NCBI GenBank assembly: GCA_030524175.1
Contig: JAUNHC010000012.1
Span: 62,001 to 126,000, forward strand
Reading direction: 5' to 3'
Source: Eubacteriales bacterium
GTDB lineage: Bacteria > Bacillota > Clostridia > Lachnospirales > Lachnospiraceae
Length of the DNA stretch: 64,000 bases
Made by a program: the position numbers and the translations under genes. Positions 41,604-50,259 of this stretch are shown here, in pieces (position 1 is the first letter of the stretch; every line of letters begins with the position of its first letter). Under the pieces are notes generated by a model. It had not been told where the DNA came from, ran no database searches, and was given only the letters and a program-made list of their open reading frames with translations.

Positions 41604-42086
41604 TTAATCCCAATATCCTTCATGTACTTTTGCGGCTTCCACTTCCACTTCCTCAACAGGCCCTACTACTTCAATTTTTTTCTGGCCTCTGGCGAAAACC
41701 TCTCTGCACGGCAGATCAAAGGTAGGATTCTGTTCATGACTTCCCGTCAGTTCCAGCAGCCTGCGTTCTGTCATCCCATATACTACCCTGCCGATATTTG
41801 CCCAATAAATAGCTCCTGCACACATAGCACAAGGCTCTGCTGTTGTATACAGCGTACAATCCCACAAAAAATCCCTGGGATACTCATGGGAAGCCCTTGC
41901 AGCTAAGGTTGCTTCTGCATGTCCTGTACAGATCTTCTCTGTGATTTCTATATTTCTCTGCTCCATAATGATATTTCCATCCTTGTCAACCAGCAATGCA
42001 CCGAAAGGTGTATTTCCCGCAGCCCTTGCCTCTTTGGAAATTTCAATAGCTCTTCTCAAATAATAAGCGTGATCCTGATAACTCAT
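41604..42086 (-). CDS. Nucleoside/base deaminase (guanine deaminase-like)
   Basis: This 160-residue zinc deaminase has TGHAEATLAA (His56, Glu58) and the PCAMCAGA motif (Cys86, Cys89) that bind zinc and activate water. Length and the C-terminal extension after the zinc site resemble guanine deaminases more than tRNA deaminase TadA, but cytosine or adenine compounds are possible. It heads the nucleoside-uptake operon and has an AGGAGG site. Confidence 0.85.
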   Translation of the reverse strand: MSYQDHAYYLRRAIEISKEARAAGNTPFGALLVDKDGNIIMEQRNIEITEKICTGHAEATLAARASHEYPRDFLWDCTLYTTAEPCAMCAGAIYWANIGRVVYGMTERRLLELTGSHEQNPTFDLPCREVFARGQKKIEVVGPVEEVEVEAAKVHEGYWD

Positions 42087-42107
42087 ATCTTCATCCTCCT
42101 AAAATAA

Positions 42108-42121
42108 GTAATAGGTATTAC
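42108..42121. promoter_or_regulatory. Putative GntR operator before the nucleoside operon
   Basis: GTAAT-AGGT-ATTAC is an inverted repeat in the leader of the deaminase gene, 22-35 bases before its start. Its position between promoter region and start fits repression by the GntR regulator encoded in the operon. No well-matched -35 box could be named. Confidence 0.45.
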
Positions 42122-42227
42122 CTTTAAACCATTTATTGGTATAATATCATGGAAATTACAATCTGTATACGGAATTTTACTACAATTCTAACGATTCTAT
42201 TTTGTGATATTTTACCTGAGAAACATA

Positions 42228-42439
42228 TTACTGTTCACTCTGTAACCATTAATACACTTTGCGATGTACCGTAACTAGTACAGCGCCTATTAAGTAACTA
42301 CCCACTTCACTGACCTGATTTTCCGATCGCACACACACAAAAGCCTCAGCGTAGCCCGCTACGCCTGCGTTTTTGCATCTGCACGCTCGAAAAATCATTC
42401 TCAGTGAATCGTGCAGTTATTTAATTTACGCTGTACTAG
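42228..42439. repeat. Composite repeat: TTCACTCTGTAACC-family copy plus 165-bp imperfect palindrome
   Basis: 42228-42270 resembles the 57-bp mini-element at 10584-10640 (TTACTGTTCACTCTGTAACC, then GCGATGTACC). It is followed by one long imperfect hairpin: CTAGTACAGCG (42275-42285) pairs with CGCTGTACTAG (42429-42439), TTCACTGA (42306-42313) with TCAGTGAA (42401-42408), and GCGTAG with CTACGC around CCCG at the tip. The region between the deaminase operon and the acyltransferase gene holds nothing else I can support apart from a terminator. Confidence 0.65.
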
Positions 42440-42463
42440 CACATGACTTGGGGGAAAACCAAC

Positions 42464-42508
42464 AAAAAAGGACCCCTCCCGGCTGTGTATATTGCCGGAC
42501 AGAAGTCC
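42464..42508 (-). terminator. Terminator of the acyltransferase gene
   Basis: On the minus strand a two-part stem (GGAC/GTCC outside, CCGGC/GCCGG inside) is followed by TTTTTTG. It begins 17 bases past the acyltransferase stop codon. Confidence 0.6.
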
Positions 42509-42524
42509 CTATTGACTCTTTATG

Positions 42525-44339
42525 CTACATTCTTAGCTTCTTATGGATTTCCCGCATCATATCTTCCCGTGAAAAGAGCAGCAGCCCCATCAGCACCAGA
42601 AAACTGATACCTGCACAAATGATAGAAGGATAAGGAATTTTCACAACTCCCGTAAACATCAAAATAATAGGAATCAGACCAAAAAGGGCTGCCTGTATGA
42701 GATAAAACAAATACTCCGCCGTTTCCAGATGCCTCACCTTGGCAATTACGGGAATGGTAGTTAAAACACCAAGTGAAGCCAGCGGAATAACAAAATCAAC
42801 GGACCACCCATGCCATCCTGTGAAAACATCCCACAAGACCCCAATGCCAGATACCAGCAGAAGCTGCCACATTTCATTTTTCAGTATATTTCTCCTCTTC
42901 TTGTAAGCCACTGTCACCAAGATCCAGGTACACAGACAGCCCCCTGCCACAAACCAGGACCAGTCAAGCCGCTTCACCAGCATATAATTGATCATGCTGC
43001 AGATAACAGCCGCTGCGATGCACAGGAAGGTAAACGTCTCAAATATTTTCTTCTCCCCATTGCCCGGCTCCTTACGGTAACCCGGGAAATCATTTTCTTC
43101 TTCCTGATAAGGAACCTCTTCCGATTTCAGCATCTTCAGAAAGTTCCTCTGAATATTATCGCTGGGTACCTTTGAGGTAAATCCTAATACCAGCTCATTG
43201 CCATAAGAGCAGGAACACATCTGCAGAGAATTTGTACTTGCAAACAACCCAAACCTTTCAATATAATCCTTGTACTGTTCAGGCAGACGGATCACACCTA
43301 CATTAGAATAAACAGCCGTGATACTCCGCCCTCCGAAATTTGTACCGGCCAGAAGAAAAAATCGCTTTACCTCCAAAGGCACTGCCCGCAGGAAGGGATT
43401 CTTTTCCAGGCGTACCAGTTCGTTCATACGCATGGCTATCCTTTCCTTCACCAGTTCCTTTTCAAATTCCTGCTTCACATGCTCTAAAACCTCCAGGAAA
43501 GCAGTATCTTCTTTAAACTCATACCCTACCTCTATCCATCCGAAAAAATTAGCCATAGACTGGGAGGGAAAATAATTGCGCAGATTCACCGGCACCATTA
43601 AAGCTACAGGTTTGTGCAGATGACTTCTCGGCACCTCCTCGTTAATGGCGCACAGCATCATTGCCGTCAGCATGACCGTAATGGACACACCATACTCCCT
43701 TGCCTTAGCCAGTGTCTCTTTCACCGGCAACACAACCTCCATAATATGCATTTCATCCTGGGCAAGCTTCTCGCCCTTAAGCTGGACCGCATTGCGCTTT
43801 TTCTCCTTATTTCTGGGCGCCTCTGCGGAATAATACTGGGAAAAGCTGTCCTCCTCCTGGTCCTTTCCTGTAACCTCCTCGTTCACTTTGGGCAGCGGCA
43901 GATCCGCCTGGGGATGGGCAAGCTGCAGATAATTGATCACCAGTTCCTGGAGAAAGCACATGGCACCTGTACCGTCTGTAAGTGCGTGGAATACCTCGAA
44001 ATTAATCCGCTTTTTATAATAAGTCACCTCAAATAACAGTGTTTTTTTATCCGGAATATACAGCTTGCTGCACGGCGGTTTCTCCTCTTCCCTGACAATG
44101 GCTTTTAATTCCCTGCGCTCAAGATAAAACCAGAATAACCCCTTCCTCAGCACTGCCTGAAAAAGAGGAAACTTCTCCATTGTAGAATCCAAAGCCTTCT
44201 GCAGTATCTCTCCATCCACCTCTTCCTTTATCTGACAGTAAAAACGGAATACCCGGGTATCATTTTTCCCGGTCACTGCAGGAAAAGCCAATGCCGCATT
44301 ATCTAATTTTCTCCATTGCGAATATCCAAACTCTAACAC
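42525..44339 (-). CDS. Condensation/acyltransferase-like protein fused to a membrane domain
   Basis: The first 400 residues resemble the CoA-dependent acyltransferase fold of condensation domains and alcohol acetyltransferases, with FEVFHALTDGTGA giving the active HxxxDG (His118, Asp122) and SNVGVIRLP the second half signature. From about residue 450 on there are six hydrophobic segments, a domain I recall as DUF6320 in anaerobes, not verified. It probably moves acyl groups at the membrane. The start is a GTG at 44339 with AAGG about 10 bases upstream. It lies 7 bases after an esterase gene. Confidence 0.75.
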   Translation of the reverse strand: MLEFGYSQWRKLDNAALAFPAVTGKNDTRVFRFYCQIKEEVDGEILQKALDSTMEKFPLFQAVLRKGLFWFYLERRELKAIVREEEKPPCSKLYIPDKKTLLFEVTYYKKRINFEVFHALTDGTGAMCFLQELVINYLQLAHPQADLPLPKVNEEVTGKDQEEDSFSQYYSAEAPRNKEKKRNAVQLKGEKLAQDEMHIMEVVLPVKETLAKAREYGVSITVMLTAMMLCAINEEVPRSHLHKPVALMVPVNLRNYFPSQSMANFFGWIEVGYEFKEDTAFLEVLEHVKQEFEKELVKERIAMRMNELVRLEKNPFLRAVPLEVKRFFLLAGTNFGGRSITAVYSNVGVIRLPEQYKDYIERFGLFASTNSLQMCSCSYGNELVLGFTSKVPSDNIQRNFLKMLKSEEVPYQEEENDFPGYRKEPGNGEKKIFETFTFLCIAAAVICSMINYMLVKRLDWSWFVAGGCLCTWILVTVAYKKRRNILKNEMWQLLLVSGIGVLWDVFTGWHGWSVDFVIPLASLGVLTTIPVIAKVRHLETAEYLFYLIQAALFGLIPIILMFTGVVKIPYPSIICAGISFLVLMGLLLFSREDMMREIHKKLRM

Positions 44340-44346
44340 GCTTCAA

Positions 44347-45279
44347 CTACCTTTCCAAAAACTTATTCATATATTCGAAACTTTCCTGCACATGCAGGAA
44401 CTTCACACCTAAAGCAAAAAAACCATGAAATGCTTCCGGTATCCTGTGTACTTCTGCATAATTCCCTGCTGCCTTAAGCCGTTGTCCATAGTCCTCCCCT
44501 TCATCCCGCAAAGGGTCAAGCTCCGCCGTAAGGATCAGCGTATCGGGCATTCCCTCCAGATCATCTGCAAGAATAGGCGCAAAATAAGGATTTTGTCTGT
44601 CCTTTTCACTGCTCTGGTAAAGGGTAAGATAATCCTCCATCTTAACAGCAGTGAGAAGATAGCCCTCTCCGTTTTCCTTGACCGATCTATATGGAGACTC
44701 CTCCGTATAGCAGTTGTTCAATGCGGGATAAATCAATATCTGCTTCTTCGGCGCGAAATCGCCCTTATCCCTGGCCATCATACATACTGAAGCCGCCAGA
44801 TTTCCACCTGCACTGTCCCCTGCAACCGCGATCATGTCCGGATCTGTATTCAGCAGAAATCTGTTGGTATATAAAGCTTTTGCCGCTGCATAACAATCCA
44901 TCAGTCCCACGGGAAAACGAAATTCCGGTGCCAGACGATACTCCACCGATGCCACAATACGCCCTGTTGCCTGGGACATACGGGCACATACACGGTCATA
45001 ATTCTCGATACTCTCTGTCACCCATCCACCACCGTGGAAAAACAGGAGAACAGGCAGCTTATGTCCTTGCTCAACACCCTTTTTCATAGCCTCCTCAGAC
45101 GGAAAATAAAGACGTATAGGAACCTTATACTCTCCATTATACACCTCTGCATCCAATTTTTTGTAAAAAATACGCATTGGATCCAGCTTTTTTAAATCTG
45201 CCAGCCTCCTGGATGCCTCCACTTCAATATTCCCATAGGAGAGCGCCTGTAATATCGCCCGCATTGTCCTTGTAATCAA
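44347..45279 (-). CDS. Alpha/beta hydrolase, acetyl-esterase type (HSL family)
   Basis: This protein of about 310 residues has FHGGGWV (oxyanion hole, His82), GDSAGGNLA (nucleophile Ser156), AELDPLRDEG (Asp) and FHGFF (catalytic His). It is cytosolic with no signal peptide. The start is a TTG at 45279 with GAGG 7 bases upstream, or an ATG at 45264 with AAGG only 3 bases away. Pairing with an acyltransferase suggests one adds and the other removes the same acyl group; that is inference. Confidence 0.85.
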   Translation of the reverse strand: MITRTMRAILQALSYGNIEVEASRRLADLKKLDPMRIFYKKLDAEVYNGEYKVPIRLYFPSEEAMKKGVEQGHKLPVLLFFHGGGWVTESIENYDRVCARMSQATGRIVASVEYRLAPEFRFPVGLMDCYAAAKALYTNRFLLNTDPDMIAVAGDSAGGNLAASVCMMARDKGDFAPKKQILIYPALNNCYTEESPYRSVKENGEGYLLTAVKMEDYLTLYQSSEKDRQNPYFAPILADDLEGMPDTLILTAELDPLRDEGEDYGQRLKAAGNYAEVHRIPEAFHGFFALGVKFLHVQESFEYMNKFLER

Positions 45280-45461
45280 TCGTTGTCCTCTCTTCCGTCA
45301 TAACAGTTCAGGCCGCCTGCGCTTCCGCCTTCTGTCATCATTTCTCTATGCCGGACACAGGCATGTACGCCCCCATCTCCGGCATTTTTTCTTTCACTGT
45401 CCCTTTAAATAGTATTTACAATATACCATTTTTTCAGACACAAGTAAATGGGCATACTCCA

Positions 45462-45785
45462 CTATCTTACCAGGTCATAGCTCTCCATAATAAGCTGTCT
45501 GACCGTATCCTCCGGAATACTGCCGTCCATGATCAAGGAATTCCAATGCTCCTTGTTCAAATGGTAAGCCGGCACAATGGCTTCAAATGCACTGCGCCAA
45601 AAATCCCTCCACTGCCTGTCCGCTTTCACATTTACCCAGATATTCCCTTCACGCTCAAAGATCCAGACAAATATTTTTTTATTCTTCCTGCACCGTATCA
45701 CTGTCCAGTTGTCATCATGAAACGGATAGTCCTCGTACACATCCGGCAATGTAAGGCAGAAATCAATCAATTCCCTCCGGTCCAT
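45462..45785 (-). CDS. MmcQ/YjbR-family protein
   Basis: This 107-residue protein fits the YjbR/CyaY-like fold: ELIDFCLTLPDVYEDYPF at the N-terminus, a central NIWVNVK strand and C-terminal LIMESYDLVR. The family may bind DNA or small ligands, but its role is not established. GGTAGGAA precedes the ATG. Confidence 0.78.
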   Translation of the reverse strand: MDRRELIDFCLTLPDVYEDYPFHDDNWTVIRCRKNKKIFVWIFEREGNIWVNVKADRQWRDFWRSAFEAIVPAYHLNKEHWNSLIMDGSIPEDTVRQLIMESYDLVR

Positions 45786-45889
45786 TTCCTACCTCCCTAT
45801 ATTATGTAACAGTTCATGCCTGAACTATTACTACATTCTGTACATTTTAACCCCAATCCCCAAAAGCTTTATGTCTTTTATTATACACT

Positions 45890-45916
45890 AAAAAAAGGCC
45901 CGCCGGGCCTTTTTTA
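45890..45916. terminator. Symmetrical terminator
   Basis: AAAAAAAGGCCCG and CGGGCCTTTTTT form a compact GC-rich stem with A/T runs on both sides. It lies 22 bases past the stop of the GyrI-like gene on the minus strand and can act in both directions. Confidence 0.85.
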
Positions 45917-45937
45917 TTTAGAAATCTTCCACACGCA

Positions 45938-46579
45938 TCATGCCTTCCTGATTGGATGGCGGATTACCGTTTTCAGTCTTTCCGGAGCCGTCTTTCTGGG
46001 ATCTCCCAGATAAATTTCGTGATGAAGCCTTCCCTCCTCAAAATCCTGGACATAACCTTCCTCTATGATAAACTGCTCCATCTTTTCTACGGTAGCAGGT
46101 TCATCATCATAAGGACCTATGTGCATCACCTGACAGCAGAGCCCTTCCTGGAATTTCACCAGCTTTGTATTGGAAAAATCAATTTGTGGTTTTTTCTTAT
46201 GAAGCTTTTCCTTAGCCCATTCAAAAACCTCCTCAGTGACAAACTCAGGCTGCCTTATCATAGAAAACCAACAAAATTTATCCTTATCTATCACACCTTT
46301 GCCTTTGTATTGGTCATCATCCACCCACCACAATCCCTCCAGGGGCGGAACCACATATTCAAAATATCCCTCAGGCTGTTCCCCGCTCATTCTGCTCATT
46401 TTAATCCCATAGGACAGCCCATATAAAATCTCCATGGCATCCTTATAACTCTGGCAGGTATTAGGATTTCCTCTTCCCTCCACCTGGATAAAAGTCATTT
46501 CCGGTACCTGTATGATTCCCGGCTTCTTTTTCGGCATATATAAGTCTTTATATTCCTTTTTATAATCAAGCTTCTCCAT
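45938..46579 (-). CDS. GyrI-like small-molecule-binding protein
   Basis: This 213-residue protein of the GyrI-like/effector-binding fold has FIQVEGRGNPNT at the N-terminus, WWVDDDQY centrally and MHIGPYDDEPATVEKMEQFI near residue 160, a common block in this family. It lacks a DNA-binding domain, so it may bind or hydrolyse a small toxic molecule. GAGGAGGAG precedes the ATG at 46579; a longer frame to 46672 is unsupported. It overlaps the TfoX-like gene by 14 bases. Confidence 0.78.
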   Translation of the reverse strand: MEKLDYKKEYKDLYMPKKKPGIIQVPEMTFIQVEGRGNPNTCQSYKDAMEILYGLSYGIKMSRMSGEQPEGYFEYVVPPLEGLWWVDDDQYKGKGVIDKDKFCWFSMIRQPEFVTEEVFEWAKEKLHKKKPQIDFSNTKLVKFQEGLCCQVMHIGPYDDEPATVEKMEQFIIEEGYVQDFEEGRLHHEIYLGDPRKTAPERLKTVIRHPIRKA

Positions 46580-46907
46580 TTCTCCTCCTCCTTTTCTTCT
46601 TGGGCTTGGGCATAGGAAGCTCCCGGCAGGTCTCCTGCACCAATTTTGTGAGCATGTCCCGGTCATCCACATCCTCTACAAGAAAATACGGTTTCGCCCC
46701 CTCATAAGGGGGAACCTCTTCCAGTTCCGGGCAGACTTCCCTGCCGGCTTCCGTTATTTTAATAAATAGCTGGTCATCACATATCAAAGCAAAAATCTTC
46801 CCATCACAATATACACCATATTCTCCGAACATTTTCCGATAAGCAATTTCTCCTGCACCATAAAGCTGATCTGCCACATACTGTACAAATTCAGGTCTTG
46901 AAGCCAT
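46566..46907 (-). CDS. TfoX N-terminal domain protein
   Basis: This 113-residue protein has only the TfoX N-terminal domain (YRKMFGEYGVYCDGKIFALIC). The C-terminus is very basic (PKPKKKRRRR), possibly binding nucleic acid. The ATG at 46907 is preceded by GGAGGTG. In this group the domain is not tied to natural competence. It precedes the GyrI-like gene in an overlapping pair. Confidence 0.8.
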   Translation of the reverse strand: MASRPEFVQYVADQLYGAGEIAYRKMFGEYGVYCDGKIFALICDDQLFIKITEAGREVCPELEEVPPYEGAKPYFLVEDVDDRDMLTKLVQETCRELPMPKPKKKRRRRNGEA

Positions 46908-47002
46908 ACCTTCACCTCCATCCATCTGGTTTCTGCTCTTTTCTTTCTATCTATTGACGTGCTTATATTCCGGCACTCTGTTCAGCGCTTTCACTAAGGT
47001 TT

Positions 47003-47033
47003 CCGAGTGAATGAATGTTCAAACACACTCTAA
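47003..47033. repeat. Short dispersed motif (TTCAAACACACTC)
   Basis: GAGTGAATGAATGTTC followed by AAACACACTC is related to 62381-62405 (GAATGAATTTTC then AAACAGACTC) and, on the other strand, to the loop and arm at 33491-33515. GAGTG and CACTC at the ends can pair. It overlaps the end of the next gene by 4 bases. Too short to be sure that it is one family. Confidence 0.35.
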
Positions 47034-47485
47034 ATCAGAGAAATATAAACGTGTACCTCTGCATTCTCCATATCACTATTTTGATATTCCTCAAAATCGC
47101 TGCCAAAGGCTCTCGGCAAATCCATCTGCCACAGTTCCTGCCAAAAAGCGGGGACTATTTCATCCATTTTACCTTTTATAACAAACTTCGCATATTTTCC
47201 TGAATCTATATGTTTTACGCTCACATTTTCCGGTATATTCTCCAGTTTCTTTAATTCACAGGCAACCATCACCGTGTAATCGTCCTTCTCATTCCCTGCA
47301 TAATCAGTATAAATGCCCAGAGTCTTGTCGTTTATCTTTTCTGTTAATGACTGATAAACGCCTTCTCCGTAAAATCTCTGCCATAACCCTCCGATCACCA
47401 TGGGCGAATCCGGTGATAAATTATTTGTCCTCGCTGCAAGACCCGCTACTATCTTCTCTTCCAATGTGACTATCTCATACTTCAT
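47030..47485 (-). CDS. AraC effector-binding/GyrI-like domain protein
   Basis: This 151-residue protein consists of a single effector-binding domain: MKYEIVTLEEKIVAGLAARTNN, a central GIYTDYAGNEKDDYTVMVAC and SVKHIDSGKYAKFVIKG. Stand-alone versions are common in Firmicutes and are thought to sequester or sense small molecules. GAGGATAAC precedes the ATG. It is unrelated at the sequence level to the GyrI-like protein at 45938. Confidence 0.8.
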   Translation of the reverse strand: MKYEIVTLEEKIVAGLAARTNNLSPDSPMVIGGLWQRFYGEGVYQSLTEKINDKTLGIYTDYAGNEKDDYTVMVACELKKLENIPENVSVKHIDSGKYAKFVIKGKMDEIVPAFWQELWQMDLPRAFGSDFEEYQNSDMENAEVHVYISLI

Positions 47486-47640
47486 GTGTTATCCTCTTTT
47501 CTGTTATTCTATACTCAGCACAGTGTATTTCAGCCCGGGAGGTTATAATTGATATAGTTTAATAACTGTCCCGGTCCGCTTCAACTGTGATATAACTTAA
47601 GATAACACAATAAACACGACATCTGTATGTCATGTTATTA

Positions 47641-48552
47641 TTATTGTTTATATATACAGTAAAGCTTTTCGTATGTTTCCATCAGCTCTTTTCTCAGTTC
47701 CGCCGGTTTCAGCAATTCCACCTTATCTCTAAGGCTGAGGATCCAGCCAAATAAACTGTCCTTATCCGCAAACCCAAAGGAAAACAGCAGTCTTCCATCC
47801 TCCTGTTCCGTGAAGCTCTCAGGCCCGTATTCTTCTATCAGTCTCCATTTCATCTCCGGAGCCACCATTACCTCTGCAGTTATTGTGGCAGGATATATCT
47901 TTTCCCCGGATAGATCAGGCTGAGGTGCATCATCTTTAGGTATATACGTCTCCCTGGTATTTGTGAGCCTTGTAAGCCTGTTCAGCTTGAACAGCCGGAA
48001 ATCATCCTTATCCAGACAGAATCCCCACACATACCACGATGTCCATTTAAATACCAGTTGATAGGGTTCAATCCTTCTTCGTGTTTCCCCTCTTGGGGAA
48101 TTATACGTAAAAGATATGATTTCACGGAACTCAATAGCCTCCTGTATCAACTCTATTTTAGGCGCCAAGGTGGATTTATACCATGAAGACAGATCTATCA
48201 TTATATGATTGTTCGAAGCCAGAACATTGGAATTACCAACTGCCAGCTTTTCCATGAGCTGCTGATACCGGCTGGTGCCGCTGACACTGTCCAGGCTCCT
48301 GAGTCCTGTAAGGATGGCTCGCATGTCAGAGGAAGTAAGCAAGGTTTTGTCCATACGGTATCCTTCCATGATAGAAATGCCGCCATTTTGCCCCTGTGTG
48401 GTAACAATAGGGATCCCGGCCTGACAGAGTGCCTCCACGTCCCGGTTGATGGTCCGTCTGGAAACTTCAAACTTTTCTGCCAGATATGGTGCAGTCACCT
48501 GTTCCTGCTGCAGAAGAACCACAAGAATACCTATAAGCCGGTCAATTTTCAT
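47641..48552 (-). CDS. WYL-domain transcriptional regulator (YafY type)
   Basis: This 303-residue regulator has an N-terminal HTH (TAPYLAEKFEVSRRTINRDVEAL), a central WYL domain (REIISFTYNSPRGE and SWYVWGFCLDKDDFRLF) and a C-terminal WCX-like extension. WYL domains bind ligands or nucleic acid. GGAGGCAGG precedes the ATG. Its target is unknown; neighbours on the same strand are small accessory genes. Confidence 0.88.
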   Translation of the reverse strand: MKIDRLIGILVVLLQQEQVTAPYLAEKFEVSRRTINRDVEALCQAGIPIVTTQGQNGGISIMEGYRMDKTLLTSSDMRAILTGLRSLDSVSGTSRYQQLMEKLAVGNSNVLASNNHIMIDLSSWYKSTLAPKIELIQEAIEFREIISFTYNSPRGETRRRIEPYQLVFKWTSWYVWGFCLDKDDFRLFKLNRLTRLTNTRETYIPKDDAPQPDLSGEKIYPATITAEVMVAPEMKWRLIEEYGPESFTEQEDGRLLFSFGFADKDSLFGWILSLRDKVELLKPAELRKELMETYEKLYCIYKQ

Positions 48553-48573
48553 GCTTCCTGCCTCCTGTCACTT

Positions 48574-49077
48574 CTATTTGATCAATGCATAAATACAGGA
48601 ATCTATGATTTTCCCATTTTTAAACACACTATTTTTGAGTATCCCTTCCAGGACGAATCCAGACTTTTCCAGAACTTTCCTGGAACCTGTGTTGTATGCA
48701 AAGGGTTCCGCATAAATCCTTACAATGTCCCATTGCCTGAAGCCTTGCGCACAGATCCGGCGGACTGCCTCACTCATGATCCCCCTGCCCCAATAGTCTT
48801 CGGCCAGCCAGTATCCCAGTTCGGCGCTCTTCTCGTAAACATCAGTCCCTTTAAAAAGCCCTATACTGCCCACAGCATGTCCCTCCGACACAATGGCCCT
48901 GGTGATCTGTTCCTGGTCATTACCTGCAATACAGGATTCCACGTATCCCCTTGCATCCTGTTCTGTATACGGATAAGGAAACACATTTCTCAGATTATCT
49001 GCAATCCTTTTATTATCCGCATAATAAGCCACATTCGAAATGTCCTCTTTCTTCCATTCCCTTAATAAGATATCCAT
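48574..49077 (-). CDS. GNAT-family N-acetyltransferase (RimJ/RimL-like)
   Basis: This 167-residue protein has GYWLAEDYWGRGIMSEAVRRIC, the acetyl-CoA-binding segment of RimJ/RimL-type enzymes, and a C-terminal VLEKSGFVLEG block. AAAGGGATT precedes the ATG. It ends 21 bases before the WYL regulator gene and may be cotranscribed with it. The substrate is unknown. Confidence 0.87.
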   Translation of the reverse strand: MDILLREWKKEDISNVAYYADNKRIADNLRNVFPYPYTEQDARGYVESCIAGNDQEQITRAIVSEGHAVGSIGLFKGTDVYEKSAELGYWLAEDYWGRGIMSEAVRRICAQGFRQWDIVRIYAEPFAYNTGSRKVLEKSGFVLEGILKNSVFKNGKIIDSCIYALIK

Positions 49078-49116
49078 AATAGAATCCCTTTCTTATTTAT
49101 GCCCGTTATCACAGGC

Positions 49117-49686
49117 TTATTTTTTAATCACATCCTGTTTGATCTTGAGTATTAAATTTTCAGCCGTTTGTTCATCCAGCTTCATGACTCTGCTCCACAT
49201 CCTTACACCCTGATATACATACAAAATGATATCTGTCATCTGATCTGTATTAATTCCGTTAAATTCTCCTCTTTCCATACCATATTCCAAAAGCAGCCTC
49301 CACTTCTCCCTCCCTTTCTGATGGAGCGCTTTCACATAAGCGCTGCTGCAAACAAGAGAATATTCATAGATGGCATAGCTTAAAGATGTATCCCCATCCA
49401 ACATCTCCTGCTTTATTTTTTTCATCTGGTCCTCAAAAATAGCTGCCGCACTGTCACCCCTGGTTATCCTGCGGCGGATTTCCACATCATCAGTGCCTGC
49501 CGTCTCCTCCAGAATTTCTAGGAATATGTCCTGTGTACTGCTGTAATGCCTGTAAAGTCCCCCTCTGCTTAATCCACAGGCCTGGCAGATATCCTTCATT
49601 GTCACAGCCTGAAATCCTCGTTCTGCAAATAAAGAGACAGCCCTTTCCCTGATACGCTGTCTGGTATCCGCTCCCTTCTGTCCCAT
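49117..49686 (-). CDS. TetR-family transcriptional regulator
   Basis: This 189-residue regulator has a TetR HTH (RQRIRERAVSLFAERGFQAV and ICQACGLSRGGLYRHYSS). GGAGGTAC precedes the ATG at 49686. The C-terminal ligand domain gives no clue to the inducer. It is followed by the GNAT gene 39 bases on. Confidence 0.88.
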   Translation of the reverse strand: MGQKGADTRQRIRERAVSLFAERGFQAVTMKDICQACGLSRGGLYRHYSSTQDIFLEILEETAGTDDVEIRRRITRGDSAAAIFEDQMKKIKQEMLDGDTSLSYAIYEYSLVCSSAYVKALHQKGREKWRLLLEYGMERGEFNGINTDQMTDIILYVYQGVRMWSRVMKLDEQTAENLILKIKQDVIKK

Positions 49687-49814
49687 ATGTACCTCCAAAA
49701 CTATGTTTTGTTTATTATGCGACACACGTGTCTCTTTGTCAATAGATATCTTTCAATGACCGTGATAAAAACAAATCAGAAACTGCAGTCAAACAGCTTT
49801 GCAGTACATATTTG

Positions 49815-49843
49815 CAAAAAAATATAAGGGCAGTTACCTGCCC
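49815..49843 (-). terminator. Terminator overlapping the yjdF stop codon
   Basis: GGGCAG (49828-49833) pairs with CTGCCC (49838-49843) around TTAC, and the minus-strand T-run TTATATTTTTTT follows. The yjdF stop codon lies in the loop. Confidence 0.8.
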
Positions 49844-50250
49844 CTATGTTTTTCTTTCTTTTTTTGCTGTTTTAATTCAAAGCGCCTTAACTTATCCGCC
49901 TCTCTCTGTTCTCGGTTAAATTCTTCGCGCTCCGTCTTATTCTGTTCCTGCTTAAGTTTTAATGCCTGCTGGGACTTTGTGCCCACCCCGGTCTCCTTCA
50001 AGAGTTTCCGAGCCTCCCGCTGCATTCTCTTGGGATTTGCATGCATTTCTTTTACAACAGTCCCAACAGCCGGACTGAACCGCAGCCTGTAGTAATTTTC
50101 CAGAAAAAATGCAGATACCTCGTAGTCCTTAGGCTCGGCCCCAAAGGTCACCTTACTGACAGTCAGTATATCTTTTTCCACTCTTTCCACTACTCCGACC
50201 CAAAACGGATCCTGAAAAAATACTTTCAGCGTTACCGATACTTTGTCCAT
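49834..50250 (-). CDS. yjdF: YjdF-family RNA-binding-type protein
   Basis: This 138-residue protein matches the YjdF family: SVTLKVFFQDPFWVGVVERVE at the N-terminus, VSKVTFGAEPKDYEV centrally and a long basic, coiled C-terminal tail rich in Lys, Arg, Glu and Gln. Such genes are often controlled by the yjdF riboswitch, which responds to aromatic heterocycles, and a structured leader lies upstream here. The molecular function of the protein is not established. Confidence 0.88.
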   Translation of the reverse strand: MDKVSVTLKVFFQDPFWVGVVERVEKDILTVSKVTFGAEPKDYEVSAFFLENYYRLRFSPAVGTVVKEMHANPKRMQREARKLLKETGVGTKSQQALKLKQEQNKTEREEFNREQREADKLRRFELKQQKKKEKHRGR

Positions 50251-50259
50251 AACAATTCC

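Noticed and set aside
42282..42440. CRISPR repeat or tRNA-like structure in the 42.3 kb palindrome
   Set aside because: It is one inverted structure without spaced direct repeats, and no cloverleaf with anticodon and TPsiC arm can be drawn.
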